Positions 1 to 7,342 of a DNA stretch of 11,194 nucleotides are shown piece by piece. The notes under the pieces are model-generated. The model was given only the letters and a program-made list of their open reading frames with translations. It searched no databases and was not told the DNA's origin. Location of the stretch: positions 1 to 11,194 of the forward strand of contig VBCL01000097.1 in assembly GCA_005888865.1 (NCBI GenBank), written 5' to 3'. The position numbers and the translations under genes were made by a program. Source of the stretch: Betaproteobacteria bacterium. GTDB lineage: Bacteria; Pseudomonadota; Gammaproteobacteria; Burkholderiales; Casimicrobiaceae. Each line of letters opens with the position of its first letter. The stretch's first letter is position 1.

Positions 1-4
1 AGCG

Positions 5-1210
5 TCAGCGAAATTCGCGTACATAGTCGGGCGCCGAAAAGAGCCAATCGAGCGCGTCGTAATAGCGCTCGGGCGAACGGCCCTGATAGATGTCGTTGCG
101 CACCCGGCGGGCGACGCCATCGGCGTGGTACACCAGCCCGAACAACCGCGAGGAGATCTGCACCCGCGATGCACGCACGAGCCGCAACGCTTCATAGCGC
201 TGGAAGGCCGCCGTGAAATCGCCGTCGCCGCTGTCCGCCGCGGACGCGAGGCAGACCGCGTCCTCCATCGCCATCGCCGCACCTTGCGCCAGGTATTGCA
301 ACATCAGGTGCGCAGCGTCTCCCAGCAGCGTGACTGGACCCTCGCTCCAGCGTCCCACCGGTTCCCGGAAGCGCAGCATGCAGCGCCGGAACACCTTGGG
401 CACCCGCAACATATCGAGTGGCTTCTCGCAGTTGGCCGCGAACAGCGGCAACACTTCCTCCGGCGGCGCCTCCTCGTTATGACCGGTCCCGGCCTGTTCG
501 CGCACGACCGTTGCGACCAGGTTGAAAAGCTTCCAGCCTCGCAGCGGGTAATGCACGATGTGCGTCCCCGGGCCCGCCCAGAGCGTGGCGGCGGGCCAGC
601 GCAGATCCTTCGGCATGTCGTCGACCGAGAGCACGGCCCGGTAGCACATGTGCCCCGACACGGGCGGATCCCCATCGCCGACGATCCGCTCGCGTACGGC
701 GGAGCGTGCCCCGTCCGCGCCGACCAGCGCAGCGGCTGCGATGCGAGTGCCGCCATCGAGCTCGACGTTCACGCCGTCGCTCTCGGGCGTGAATCCGCGC
801 ACGCGGCTGCTGGTGCGCAGCTCGACGAGACTTTCGCATGCTCTGCAGGCGTCGAGGAGCGCGCCGTGAATGTCGGCGCGATGGGTGACGGCATAAGGAT
901 TGCCGTAGCGGCTGCGAAAGCGCTCGTCGAGCGGAACATCGATCACGGGCTCGCCGGTGACGCCGTCCATCATCAGCAGGCGCTCGATGAAAACGGCTTC
1001 CCTCTTCACCAGCTCGCCCACGCCCAGCGCATCCAGCGCCGACCACGCGTTGGGAGCGAGCTGAATGCCGGCTCCGATCTCACCGAACTGCTGCGCCTGC
1101 TCGAGCACCAGCACGCGGAAGCCCTTGCGCGCCAAACCGAGCGCGCAGGCGAGCCCGCCGATGCCTCCGCCGGCGACGATGACAGGCCTGGTGTTGCGAG
1201 CCCTGCTCAT
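5..1210 (-). CDS. FAD-dependent aromatic monooxygenase (3-hydroxybenzoate 6-hydroxylase-like)
   Basis: This is a class A flavoprotein hydroxylase of about 401 residues, complete with a TGA stop. It should use NAD(P)H and O2 to hydroxylate an aromatic acid in the cytoplasm. Seen: the N-terminal FAD motif GGGIGG (residues 14-19) with the ribose-binding Glu37, a DG motif (GADGARS, around 164-170) and the C-terminal FAD motif GDAAH (297-301). GDAAH is followed by LQYLAQGAAMAMEDA, which is close to 3-hydroxybenzoate 6-hydroxylases that make gentisate; salicylate hydroxylases are the alternative. The substrate assignment is inference. I chose ATG 1210 because GGAG lies about 10 nt upstream; an in-frame TTG at 1231 would add seven residues and overlap a direct repeat. 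It is divergent from the heme-propeller gene. No gentisate dioxygenase is in view. Confidence 0.88.
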   Translation of the reverse strand: MSRARNTRPVIVAGGGIGGLACALGLARKGFRVLVLEQAQQFGEIGAGIQLAPNAWSALDALGVGELVKREAVFIERLLMMDGVTGEPVIDVPLDERFRSRYGNPYAVTHRADIHGALLDACRACESLVELRTSSRVRGFTPESDGVNVELDGGTRIAAAALVGADGARSAVRERIVGDGDPPVSGHMCYRAVLSVDDMPKDLRWPAATLWAGPGTHIVHYPLRGWKLFNLVATVVREQAGTGHNEEAPPEEVLPLFAANCEKPLDMLRVPKVFRRCMLRFREPVGRWSEGPVTLLGDAAHLMLQYLAQGAAMAMEDAVCLASAADSGDGDFTAAFQRYEALRLVRASRVQISSRLFGLVYHADGVARRVRNDIYQGRSPERYYDALDWLFSAPDYVREFR

Positions 1211-1211
1211 G

Positions 1212-1258
1212 GTGAGCTCACTCCGATTCAATACCGTTATGCGCGCGATTCAATACCG
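1212..1258. promoter_or_regulatory. 13-bp direct repeat, probable tandem operator before the monooxygenase
   Basis: The 13-mer CGATTCAATACCG occurs at 1224-1236 and again at 1246-1258, an offset of 22 bp or about two helical turns. Each copy contains the odd palindrome ATTCAAT. The repeats lie 14-48 bp before the monooxygenase ATG, next to its Shine-Dalgarno. A separate 10-bp perfect palindrome, GTGAGCTCAC (1212-1221), sits between the Shine-Dalgarno and the ATG. Same-face spacing is what a cooperatively binding dimeric regulator would use. No candidate regulator gene lies beside it, so the binder is unknown. Confidence 0.5.
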
Positions 1259-1403
1259 GCATGGCGCGGCCATTGCATCCGCCCGGGCCGAAGTCGAGAA
1301 TACCAGCGAAGCGTACTGGCGAGGGCCAGGGCGCCGGTTATAGACGATTATCCACGCAAGAGCGTCGTTGCCACGCGCCGGATCCAAACCCTATGGAGGA
1401 ACC

Positions 1404-2648
1404 ATGTCGAAATCCCGTTTGCCTTATTTGCCATCGCATCGCTCCCTGATCCCGGCTGCGCTGTCGCTGATACTGCTTCCGGCGTGGGGCCAGGATCTGC
1501 CGGAAGGCAAGGGCAAGGAGATCGTCGCGGCGCAGTGCAACAGCTGCCACACCCTCGCCAGTCGCGTCGGTGCCGGCTATACGCCCGAGGGCTGGGCGAC
1601 CGTGCTGCGGATGATGATCAACCAGGGCGTCAACATCCCGGCCGACCAGCTTCCCACGCTCACCGAATATCTCAGCAAGAACTTCCCGGAAAAGGGCAAG
1701 CCCGCGGGGGTCGTCATCGACGGGCCGGCGAAGGTCTCGATCAAGGAATGGAAGGTACCCACCCCCGGATCGCGGCCACACGATCCGCTGGCGGCTCGAG
1801 ACGGCTCGCTCTGGTACACCGGCCAGATGGCCAATGTCCTCGGCCGCCTCGACCCGAAGACGGGCCAGTTCAAGGAATATCCGCTCAAGACTCCGCACTC
1901 CGGTCCACACGGGCTGGTCGAGGATAAGGACGGCAACATCTGGTACACGGGAAATACGGGCGCACTGATCGGCAAGCTCGATCCGAAGACGGGCGCGGTC
2001 AACGAGTATCCGATTCCGGATCCGGAGGCGAAGGATCCGCATACGCTGATTTTCGATAAGAGCGGCATCCTGTGGTTCACGGTGCAGAACGCGAATCGGA
2101 TCGGACGACTCGACCCGAAGTCGGCCGAGATCAAGATGCTCACGCCGCCGACGGCGAAAGCGCGACCGTATGGCATGGCCCTGGACTCGAAGGGCACGAT
2201 ATTCTTCGTCGAGTTCGGCACCAACCAGGTCGGAAGCGTCGACCCGAAGACGCTGCAGATTCGCGAGTATCCGTTGCCCGATCCCGCGGCCCGGCCGCGC
2301 CGCGTCGCGATCACCAGTGACGACACCGTGTGGTACGCGGATTTCGCGCGCGGCTATCTGGGACGCCTGGATCCCGCCACCGGCAAGGTCACCGAATGGC
2401 CGTCTCCGAGCGGGCCGAAATCGGAGCCCTACGGCATCTCCGCCATCAACGACGTGATCTGGTACAGCGAGTCCGGGTCGACGCCGAATACGATCGTGCG
2501 CTTCGATCCGAAGAGCTCCAAGTTCCAGAGCTGGGCGCTTCCTGGCGGCGGCAACATCGTTCGCAATACGTCGGTCACGCCGGATGGCAACTTCGTGCTG
2601 GCGAACAGTCTGGTCAATGCGGTGACGCTGGTCACGATCCCGAAGTGA
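1404..2648 (+). CDS. Exported cytochrome c / virginiamycin B lyase-like beta-propeller fusion
   Basis: The protein has 414 residues. ATG 1404 follows a strong GGAGGA (1395-1400), and a TTG at 1368 is less likely. The N-terminus looks like a signal peptide (hydrophobic about 15-27, cleavage near residue 29). A short class I heme domain follows, with CNSCH at 45-49 and Met70 or Met71 as candidate axial ligand. From about residue 115 to the end there are six or seven blade repeats about 43 residues long, each with a P-H/Y-G motif, then an xWYT-type strand, then a GxLDPKTG-type turn. That pattern is typical of the Vgb family. True Vgb linearises streptogramin antibiotics, but export and a heme make a periplasmic redox or binding role more likely here. 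The function is unproven. No gene follows on this strand; the next gene is convergent 42 bp away. Confidence 0.85.
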   Translation: MSKSRLPYLPSHRSLIPAALSLILLPAWGQDLPEGKGKEIVAAQCNSCHTLASRVGAGYTPEGWATVLRMMINQGVNIPADQLPTLTEYLSKNFPEKGKPAGVVIDGPAKVSIKEWKVPTPGSRPHDPLAARDGSLWYTGQMANVLGRLDPKTGQFKEYPLKTPHSGPHGLVEDKDGNIWYTGNTGALIGKLDPKTGAVNEYPIPDPEAKDPHTLIFDKSGILWFTVQNANRIGRLDPKSAEIKMLTPPTAKARPYGMALDSKGTIFFVEFGTNQVGSVDPKTLQIREYPLPDPAARPRRVAITSDDTVWYADFARGYLGRLDPATGKVTEWPSPSGPKSEPYGISAINDVIWYSESGSTPNTIVRFDPKSSKFQSWALPGGGNIVRNTSVTPDGNFVLANSLVNAVTLVTIPK

Positions 2649-2690
2649 CATCTGACGATCGGCAACCGCCTCCAAAACTCGCGGCGCGGC

Positions 2691-3812
2691 TCAACGATAC
2701 TCGCGACTTAGCCGCTCCGCGATCAGCCTGCTCCCCAGCGCATTGAAGTGAAGGTCGCCTTGGATGTACATGTCGGACCAAGTGTCCTCGGCCTGCGCGT
2801 GCGCGAACAGGTCGGGAAAATGGTTGAAGAACCTCCGGCAGCCCGCTTTCGCGCACCACTCGCGCCACAGGCGGACCTGCAGGCTCTCCTCCGAGTCGTA
2901 GACCAGCTGCTCCGGCCATGGGTAGACGCCGACTGAAAGCGCGATGCCATGGGCCTTCAGGAGAGTCGCCAGGGCATCCATGTTCTGGGTTGTCTTAGCG
3001 ATCGCACCGGCGACGCCACCGTCGCCATAGCACGGCAGATCGGCTCTGACCGTCCACATCCCGCGCAGAAAACCCGGGTGATAGGTTGGCGGACCGGGCT
3101 TGAAAGAGCCGGCGGAAAGCATGCGATAGAGCAAATAAGTGGCCGGAAGGGCAGGCGCGAGCTTGCGCTTGACCACTGCGACAACGGGAATGGGATGGGC
3201 CCCGGCGTCGATTTCCGCGACGTAGCCGTAGGGGCACATGTCCGCATGGCGGTCGATGCTCCCGTCCGGCATCCGTTCGTAGACGATCCCGTCATCCGCG
3301 ATATCCGAGATATCGATGTACACGATGAGCTCGTCGAACTGGTATCCCTGATCGAGCAGCCATTTCGTTTTTTCAAGGTACAAGAGCGGACTGTAAGAGC
3401 CCACCGCGCCATTCAGAACTTCGATATCCGGATTGAGCGCGGCGAATCGGCCCACAAAGGTTTCCTGCCACGGCAATCCCATACCCTCGGCAAAGCTGTC
3501 GCCGAGGAAGACGACGCGGTGGCGGCTTGGGACCTTGTCAACGATGCGCGTAGATGCGTCCCGGAATCCCAGGTTGTTGGTGTACATCTCGTAGAACGCG
3601 CCGCCCCAGTGCGCGCGCTTCGTGGAGTACATGGGAGCGAAGGTATGGTGAAACCTGGGGTCGCGTATCCGGTAGACGGTTTCGTCGTCGTAGAGATTAA
3701 GCTTGCCAGCCGCGTAGTCGAGCGCAAGAAAGCCGATCGCACACACCGCCAATCCCACGACCGCGGCAGCAACGCGCAGCAGGATCGCTTTCCGTAGCTC
3801 GGTTCGTATCAT
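2691..3812 (-). CDS. Membrane-anchored SGNH/GDSL-like hydrolase
   Basis: The protein has 373 residues, starts at ATG 3812 and ends with TGA. A single N-terminal hydrophobic segment (about 10-34) should place the rest in the periplasm. SGNH-type blocks visible are GDS at 104-106 (candidate nucleophile Ser106), a glycine block NGAVGSYSP at 134-142 and a C-terminal DLHFNALG with Asp353 and His355 as catalytic-dyad candidates. The usual block III Asn is not evident; the matching strand reads YIDISD (165-170). The TNNLGFRD segment (78-85) is common in envelope esterases and acyltransferases of this type. It probably acts on acyl or acetyl groups of a glycan or lipid, but the substrate is unknown. 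The Shine-Dalgarno is weak, so the start is less certain. It is divergent from the alpha/beta hydrolase; no MBOAT or polysaccharide genes are near. Confidence 0.78.
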   Translation of the reverse strand: MIRTELRKAILLRVAAAVVGLAVCAIGFLALDYAAGKLNLYDDETVYRIRDPRFHHTFAPMYSTKRAHWGGAFYEMYTNNLGFRDASTRIVDKVPSRHRVVFLGDSFAEGMGLPWQETFVGRFAALNPDIEVLNGAVGSYSPLLYLEKTKWLLDQGYQFDELIVYIDISDIADDGIVYERMPDGSIDRHADMCPYGYVAEIDAGAHPIPVVAVVKRKLAPALPATYLLYRMLSAGSFKPGPPTYHPGFLRGMWTVRADLPCYGDGGVAGAIAKTTQNMDALATLLKAHGIALSVGVYPWPEQLVYDSEESLQVRLWREWCAKAGCRRFFNHFPDLFAHAQAEDTWSDMYIQGDLHFNALGSRLIAERLSREYR

Positions 3813-3817
3813 CGTGT

Positions 3818-3853
3818 TTCGTAACGAAGGTTGCCGGCGCGGCCACGCCGCGC
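3818..3853. promoter_or_regulatory. Two inverted repeats in the leader of the SGNH gene
   Basis: Two perfect inverted repeats lie just upstream of the SGNH start. The first is TTCGT-A-ACGAA at 3818-3828, where a Shine-Dalgarno would be expected. The second is GCGCGGC-CAC-GCCGCGC at 3837-3853, a 7-bp stem with a 3-nt loop. If transcribed, both could fold in the 5' leader; as DNA, the first could be an operator. The GC-rich one could arise by chance in this composition. The rest of the 3813-3979 divergent gap shows no clear sigma70 promoter. Confidence 0.3.
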
Positions 3854-3979
3854 TTGATCGTACCACGCTCGCGCCGGTCCGCTCCCCGCGGATGCACGCC
3901 CGTTGCATCGCCGCGGCGGCCGCACCGCTATGGCACAATGTCCGAGAAGGCCACTTGTGCGCCACCCTGCGGAGGATGC

Positions 3980-5029
3980 ATGAGCACACAACGCGTTGAC
4001 GAGCCAGGTTCGCGGCGCAACTTCCTTGGAACCGCGGCGCTCGCGCTTGCGGTGAGCGCACTGCCTCGAGAGGAGGCGCGCGCGCAGACGCAAACGGGCG
4101 GCCTCGCGGCAGTGTCAGGCACCGAGCATTGGACCACCAAGCGCGCCGGCGCGGACAGCGTCAAGCTCTTCCTGTGGCGCAAGCGACTGAAGGATGCGGC
4201 GAGCACGGGAGCGCGTCGCGGCACGATTCTCTTCGTGCACGGTTCCTCGGTCTCGGCGACGCCCGTGTTCGATCTGCAGATCCCGGGCAAGCCGGATGCG
4301 TCAACGATGGATGCGTTCGCACGGCTCGGCTACGACACGTGGTGCGTCGACTGCGAAGGCTACGGCCGCTCGGACAAATCGCGGCCGGTGAATGCGGACG
4401 TGTCCTGTGGCGCGGACGATCTCGCCGCGGCCTCGGAATACATCCTGCAACAGAATGCCGGCCAGCGACTACTGCTGTACGGCGCGTCGTCGGGCGCGCT
4501 GCGCGCCGGATTGTTCGCGCAGCGCCATCCGGAGCGCGTGGGGCGCCTGGCGCTCGACGCGCTGGTGTGGACGGGGGAGGGCAGCCCGACACTCGCAGAA
4601 CGCAAGAAGCGCCTCGCCGAGTATCGCGCGAGCAACCGGCGACCGATCGACCGCGCCTTCGTGCAAAGCATCTTCACCCGCGACCATCCCGGCACGAGCG
4701 ATCTCACGGTGGTCGACGCCTTCGCCGACGCCGTGCTGGCACTCGACACCTCGGTGCCGACCGGGACGTACATCGACATGTCGGCCAACCTCCCGGTCGT
4801 CGATCCGGAGAAGATCACAGCGCCGACGCTGATCATGCGCGGGCAATGGGACGGGATCGCGTCATATCAGGATCTCGCCAACTTCTTCGCGAAGCTTCCG
4901 AATCCCGACAAGCAGTTTGCCGTGATGCCCGGGATCGCGCACACGAGCACGCGCTCGAAGAACTGGGCGCTCGTCTATCACCTGCTCGACGGCTGGTTCA
5001 GCCAGCCCGCGCCGGTGTATGTCGGCTGA
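3980..5029 (+). CDS. Tat-exported alpha/beta hydrolase (putative esterase)
   Basis: The protein has 349 residues. ATG 3980 is preceded by GGAGG (3971-3975). A twin-arginine signal is plain: SRRNFLG at 11-17, a hydrophobic stretch to about 28 and an ARA/Q cleavage site at 35/36. It should therefore be exported already folded. The fold shows an HG oxyanion motif (His87-Gly88), the nucleophile elbow GASSG (Ser170), and likely acid Asp291 and His321, so the triad looks intact. The family includes esterases, lactonases and dienelactone-type hydrolases; the exact substrate cannot be read from sequence. Since it neighbours an aromatic-acid oxygenase and a binding protein, release of an aromatic acid from an ester outside the cytoplasm is an attractive inference. 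It is convergent with the binding protein, separated by 31 bp with no clear terminator. Confidence 0.83.
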   Translation: MSTQRVDEPGSRRNFLGTAALALAVSALPREEARAQTQTGGLAAVSGTEHWTTKRAGADSVKLFLWRKRLKDAASTGARRGTILFVHGSSVSATPVFDLQIPGKPDASTMDAFARLGYDTWCVDCEGYGRSDKSRPVNADVSCGADDLAAASEYILQQNAGQRLLLYGASSGALRAGLFAQRHPERVGRLALDALVWTGEGSPTLAERKKRLAEYRASNRRPIDRAFVQSIFTRDHPGTSDLTVVDAFADAVLALDTSVPTGTYIDMSANLPVVDPEKITAPTLIMRGQWDGIASYQDLANFFAKLPNPDKQFAVMPGIAHTSTRSKNWALVYHLLDGWFSQPAPVYVG

Positions 5030-5060
5030 CAGGCCTCTGGCGCTCCGCCGATCCGACCGG

Positions 5061-6023
5061 CTATTGCCGCGGCGGAATCTGGATCAGCTCCGCGAGCTGT
5101 TCCTTGGTCAGCGGCGCCGCCGTGTACTTGAGCGCAACGGCATCCTGGATGATGACGTCGAGGCCGACGATCTTGTCCGGGTCGACCGATGATTTGGGAA
5201 AGAAGTCGTCGCGCGTGCGCTTGGCCATGGCCACAGGAATGCCCACGAAATCGGCATAGGTCTTGAGCGCGACCGGGTCGTTCGAATACATCCAGTCGAT
5301 CGTCTCGCGATACGCCTTCATGAACCGATCGAGGACCGCCTTGCGTGACTGCAGGACCTGCGTGCTGGTGATGAGCAGGCGAACGGTCTGACCCTTGAAG
5401 ATCGCCGCGTCGTTGCCCGTGGCGATGATCCGGATCTTGCCTTCGTCGAGCTGCTGCAGACCGAATGGCGGCGCTGACCAGCCGATGTCGATCTGACCCG
5501 ACATGACCTGTGTGAGCGTCGGCGCGGGGCCGCCGGTCGCGGTAGGCTTGGCCTTGAGATCGTACTGTTTCATGAACGCGGTCACGACACCGTGCGTCGA
5601 CGAGCCGTTGGTCGAATAGGCGATCGTCTTGCCCTCCGTGTCCTTGAGCGTCTTGATGGGCGAGGCCGCGGGAACGTACCAGTACAGATCGGACGCGCCG
5701 GTGGTTTCGGCGCCGATGATGCGAACCGGCGCGCCCTTCGAGAATGCGGAAAGCACGCCCATGATTCCCGGCGCGACGCCGATGTCGACGCTGTTCGAGA
5801 TGACCGCCTGTTGTGTTTCGCCACCGCCCTGCGTCCACAGAATCTCGAGCGTCAGCCCATGCTTCTTGAAGATCCCGGCCCGCTGTCCCAGCTCGGCGAT
5901 CGTCGTGTCCCAGTTGCCGCGCTGGCCTGCCGCGACTTTGAGCGTGTCGTCGGCGTGTGCGGGAAGCGTGGCCGCGAAGGCCACGGCGGCAAGGGCAACG
6001 CATACATGCCTGAACATGCTCAT
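5061..6023 (-). CDS. ABC transporter substrate-binding protein, NitT/TauT (NMT1/THI5-like) type
   Basis: The protein has 320 residues. A Sec signal peptide spans about 1-24 (AHA/DD cleavage). The mature part has the two-lobed family landmarks: an AELGQRAGIFKKHGL segment after strand 1, then SVDIGVAP, a GAPVRIIG strand and GQIDIGWSAPPFG in the second lobe. It would bind a small, probably anionic, ligand in the periplasm for an ABC importer; aromatic acids, sulfonates and pyrimidine precursors are all known ligands of this broad family. A strong GGAGGAG lies 6 nt before ATG 6023. It starts only 23 bp after the oxygenase stop, so the two are almost certainly co-transcribed and its ligand is probably the oxygenase substrate. 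No permease or ATPase gene is present in the window. Confidence 0.88.
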   Translation of the reverse strand: MSMFRHVCVALAAVAFAATLPAHADDTLKVAAGQRGNWDTTIAELGQRAGIFKKHGLTLEILWTQGGGETQQAVISNSVDIGVAPGIMGVLSAFSKGAPVRIIGAETTGASDLYWYVPAASPIKTLKDTEGKTIAYSTNGSSTHGVVTAFMKQYDLKAKPTATGGPAPTLTQVMSGQIDIGWSAPPFGLQQLDEGKIRIIATGNDAAIFKGQTVRLLITSTQVLQSRKAVLDRFMKAYRETIDWMYSNDPVALKTYADFVGIPVAMAKRTRDDFFPKSSVDPDKIVGLDVIIQDAVALKYTAAPLTKEQLAELIQIPPRQ

Positions 6024-6046
6024 CGACTACTCCTCCGGTGAATATC

Positions 6047-7342
6047 TCAGGCCGCGGGCGTGATCTGCGACTCGTGCGCCTCGTGAGGCGCGCCCAGCGT
6101 CGTCCATTCGGTGTTCTTCGGCACGATGCCCTCGAAAGCTCTGAGTCTCGACTGCGGCGTGCGGTCGGCGGTGGTCCCGATCGCGGCGCCGCCGTCGCGC
6201 ACCTTGCACGCGGCGTCAACCATGATGCGCCGGAACTGCACGATGGCGACATCGCTTGCACCGAGTCGCTCGCGCGACCGGTCCGCGATCGGTCCCATCG
6301 TCTCCCACATCGCGATGTCCTGGTTCGGGATCCCCTCGATACCCGTATGGCTGTCGCGCTTCATCGCCTCGCGATCCTGAAGATAATTGTTGGCGCGCGT
6401 CCGGATGCGACGGAAGTTCGCATCCAGATCGACGCCGACCTGCGCCTTGCAGAACCTGCGCCAGTCGTCCTGGTCGATGCCTTCGCCTTCGCTCCAGGCG
6501 ATGAAGTAGAACATCGTGTTGGTATCGTCCTGCGGAATGTTGAGGATCGAGAGATTGTAGCGGTTGTTCGGCGGAATCAGCACCGTGAATGGAGCGACAA
6601 AGAGCGTAATGCGCAGATAGTCGTGGGTACCCGCATTCTTGATCGGCCGCCGGATCGCAACGTAGCGAAAGCCGAAGTCGGTCCGCTGGACCTGCAGGCG
6701 CGGTGCCTTGTCGGTCGACGGGCGCAGCCATTCATTCGCGGTCGCGCCGGCGCGATCGACCTGCGCGGGCACCATGTCGGTGGAATGCAGGCTGGAGCTA
6801 TGCGCCGAATCGATCGCCCCTTCGAGCACCTGCGCCCAATTGCAGCCGACGTGCATTTTCACGATGCTGGTGCGGACGTCGGGCGAGGGCGCCCACGCCG
6901 GAGGCTCGAAGTCGCGCATCTCGTCTGGCGAGCCCATCCAGACCCAGACGAAGCCGCCGGCCTCGCGGCTCGGGTACATCTTGTGGGTCACCTTCTTTGC
7001 GAGCACCGCTTCGTGCGACTCGGAAGGCCGGTCCACGACGTTGCCTTCGACGTCGACCTTCCAGCCGTGATAGAGGCAGCGCAACCCGCACTCTTCGTTG
7101 CGCCCCAGCGCGAGCGATGCACGTCGATGCGGGCAATGCTCATCGAGCACGCCGATCCGGCCCTCGGTATCGCGAAACGCTACGAGGTCCTCACCGAGGA
7201 GCCGCACACGGACGGGCGGTCCATCGCGCAGCGCGACCTCCTCGGACAAACACGCAGGGATCCAGTGACGACGCATCAGGCGCCCCATCGGGGCGTCGCC
7301 TTCGACGCGGCAGAGCAGCTCGTTGTCTTCGGTGCTGAGCAT
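6047..7342 (-). CDS. Rieske non-heme iron aromatic ring-hydroxylating oxygenase, phthalate-4,5-dioxygenase-like
   Basis: This is an oxygenase component of 431 residues. The Rieske 2Fe-2S ligands are CPH (Cys70, His72) and CLYH (Cys89, His92). The catalytic domain has the iron motif D-x2-H-x4-H (Asp178, His181, His186), with Asp342 in PNQDIAMWETMG as a likely carboxylate ligand. That block and the following ADRSRERLGASD are characteristic of the phthalate 4,5-dioxygenase branch, which forms a cis-dihydrodiol. ATG 7342 has GGAGG five bases upstream; a TTG at 7393 would add 17 residues without such support. It leads the operon with the binding protein and diverges from a dihydrodiol-type dehydrogenase. 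The required reductase is not in the window, so it must be supplied from elsewhere. The exact substrate is inference; an O-demethylating relative is possible. Confidence 0.9.
   Translation of the reverse strand: MLSTEDNELLCRVEGDAPMGRLMRRHWIPACLSEEVALRDGPPVRVRLLGEDLVAFRDTEGRIGVLDEHCPHRRASLALGRNEECGLRCLYHGWKVDVEGNVVDRPSESHEAVLAKKVTHKMYPSREAGGFVWVWMGSPDEMRDFEPPAWAPSPDVRTSIVKMHVGCNWAQVLEGAIDSAHSSSLHSTDMVPAQVDRAGATANEWLRPSTDKAPRLQVQRTDFGFRYVAIRRPIKNAGTHDYLRITLFVAPFTVLIPPNNRYNLSILNIPQDDTNTMFYFIAWSEGEGIDQDDWRRFCKAQVGVDLDANFRRIRTRANNYLQDREAMKRDSHTGIEGIPNQDIAMWETMGPIADRSRERLGASDVAIVQFRRIMVDAACKVRDGGAAIGTTADRTPQSRLRAFEGIVPKNTEWTTLGAPHEAHESQITPAA

Noticed and set aside
125..1927. 600-codon plus-strand open frame across the monooxygenase and the start of the propeller gene
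   Set aside because: It runs antisense through one gene and out of frame through another, and shows no domain.
1404..2648. Calling the propeller protein a streptogramin resistance enzyme
   Set aside because: Family resemblance alone does not support it; the exported heme fusion points to a different role, and I could not confirm the catalytic residues.
1338..2675. Long minus-strand open frame opposite the heme-propeller gene (445 codons)
   Set aside because: It is an Arg- and Asp-rich shadow created by codon bias on the real strand; the opposite frame has a signal peptide, a CNSCH heme motif and propeller repeats.
2649..2690. Terminator between the convergent propeller and SGNH genes
   Set aside because: I see no stem-loop with a T-run in these 42 bases.
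3854..3979. N-terminal extension of the alpha/beta hydrolase
   Set aside because: It would bury the twin-arginine signal inside the protein, while ATG 3980 has a GGAGG Shine-Dalgarno.
3813..4061. N-terminal extension of the SGNH hydrolase by 83 codons
   Set aside because: The extension is Arg/Cys-rich with no membrane or signal character and runs through the divergent intergenic region. ATG 3812 directly precedes the anchor helix.
4129..5259. Plus-strand open frame overlapping the alpha/beta hydrolase in another frame
   Set aside because: It is out of frame with the Tat signal and catalytic motifs and composed mostly of Arg, Gly and Ala, as expected of a shadow.
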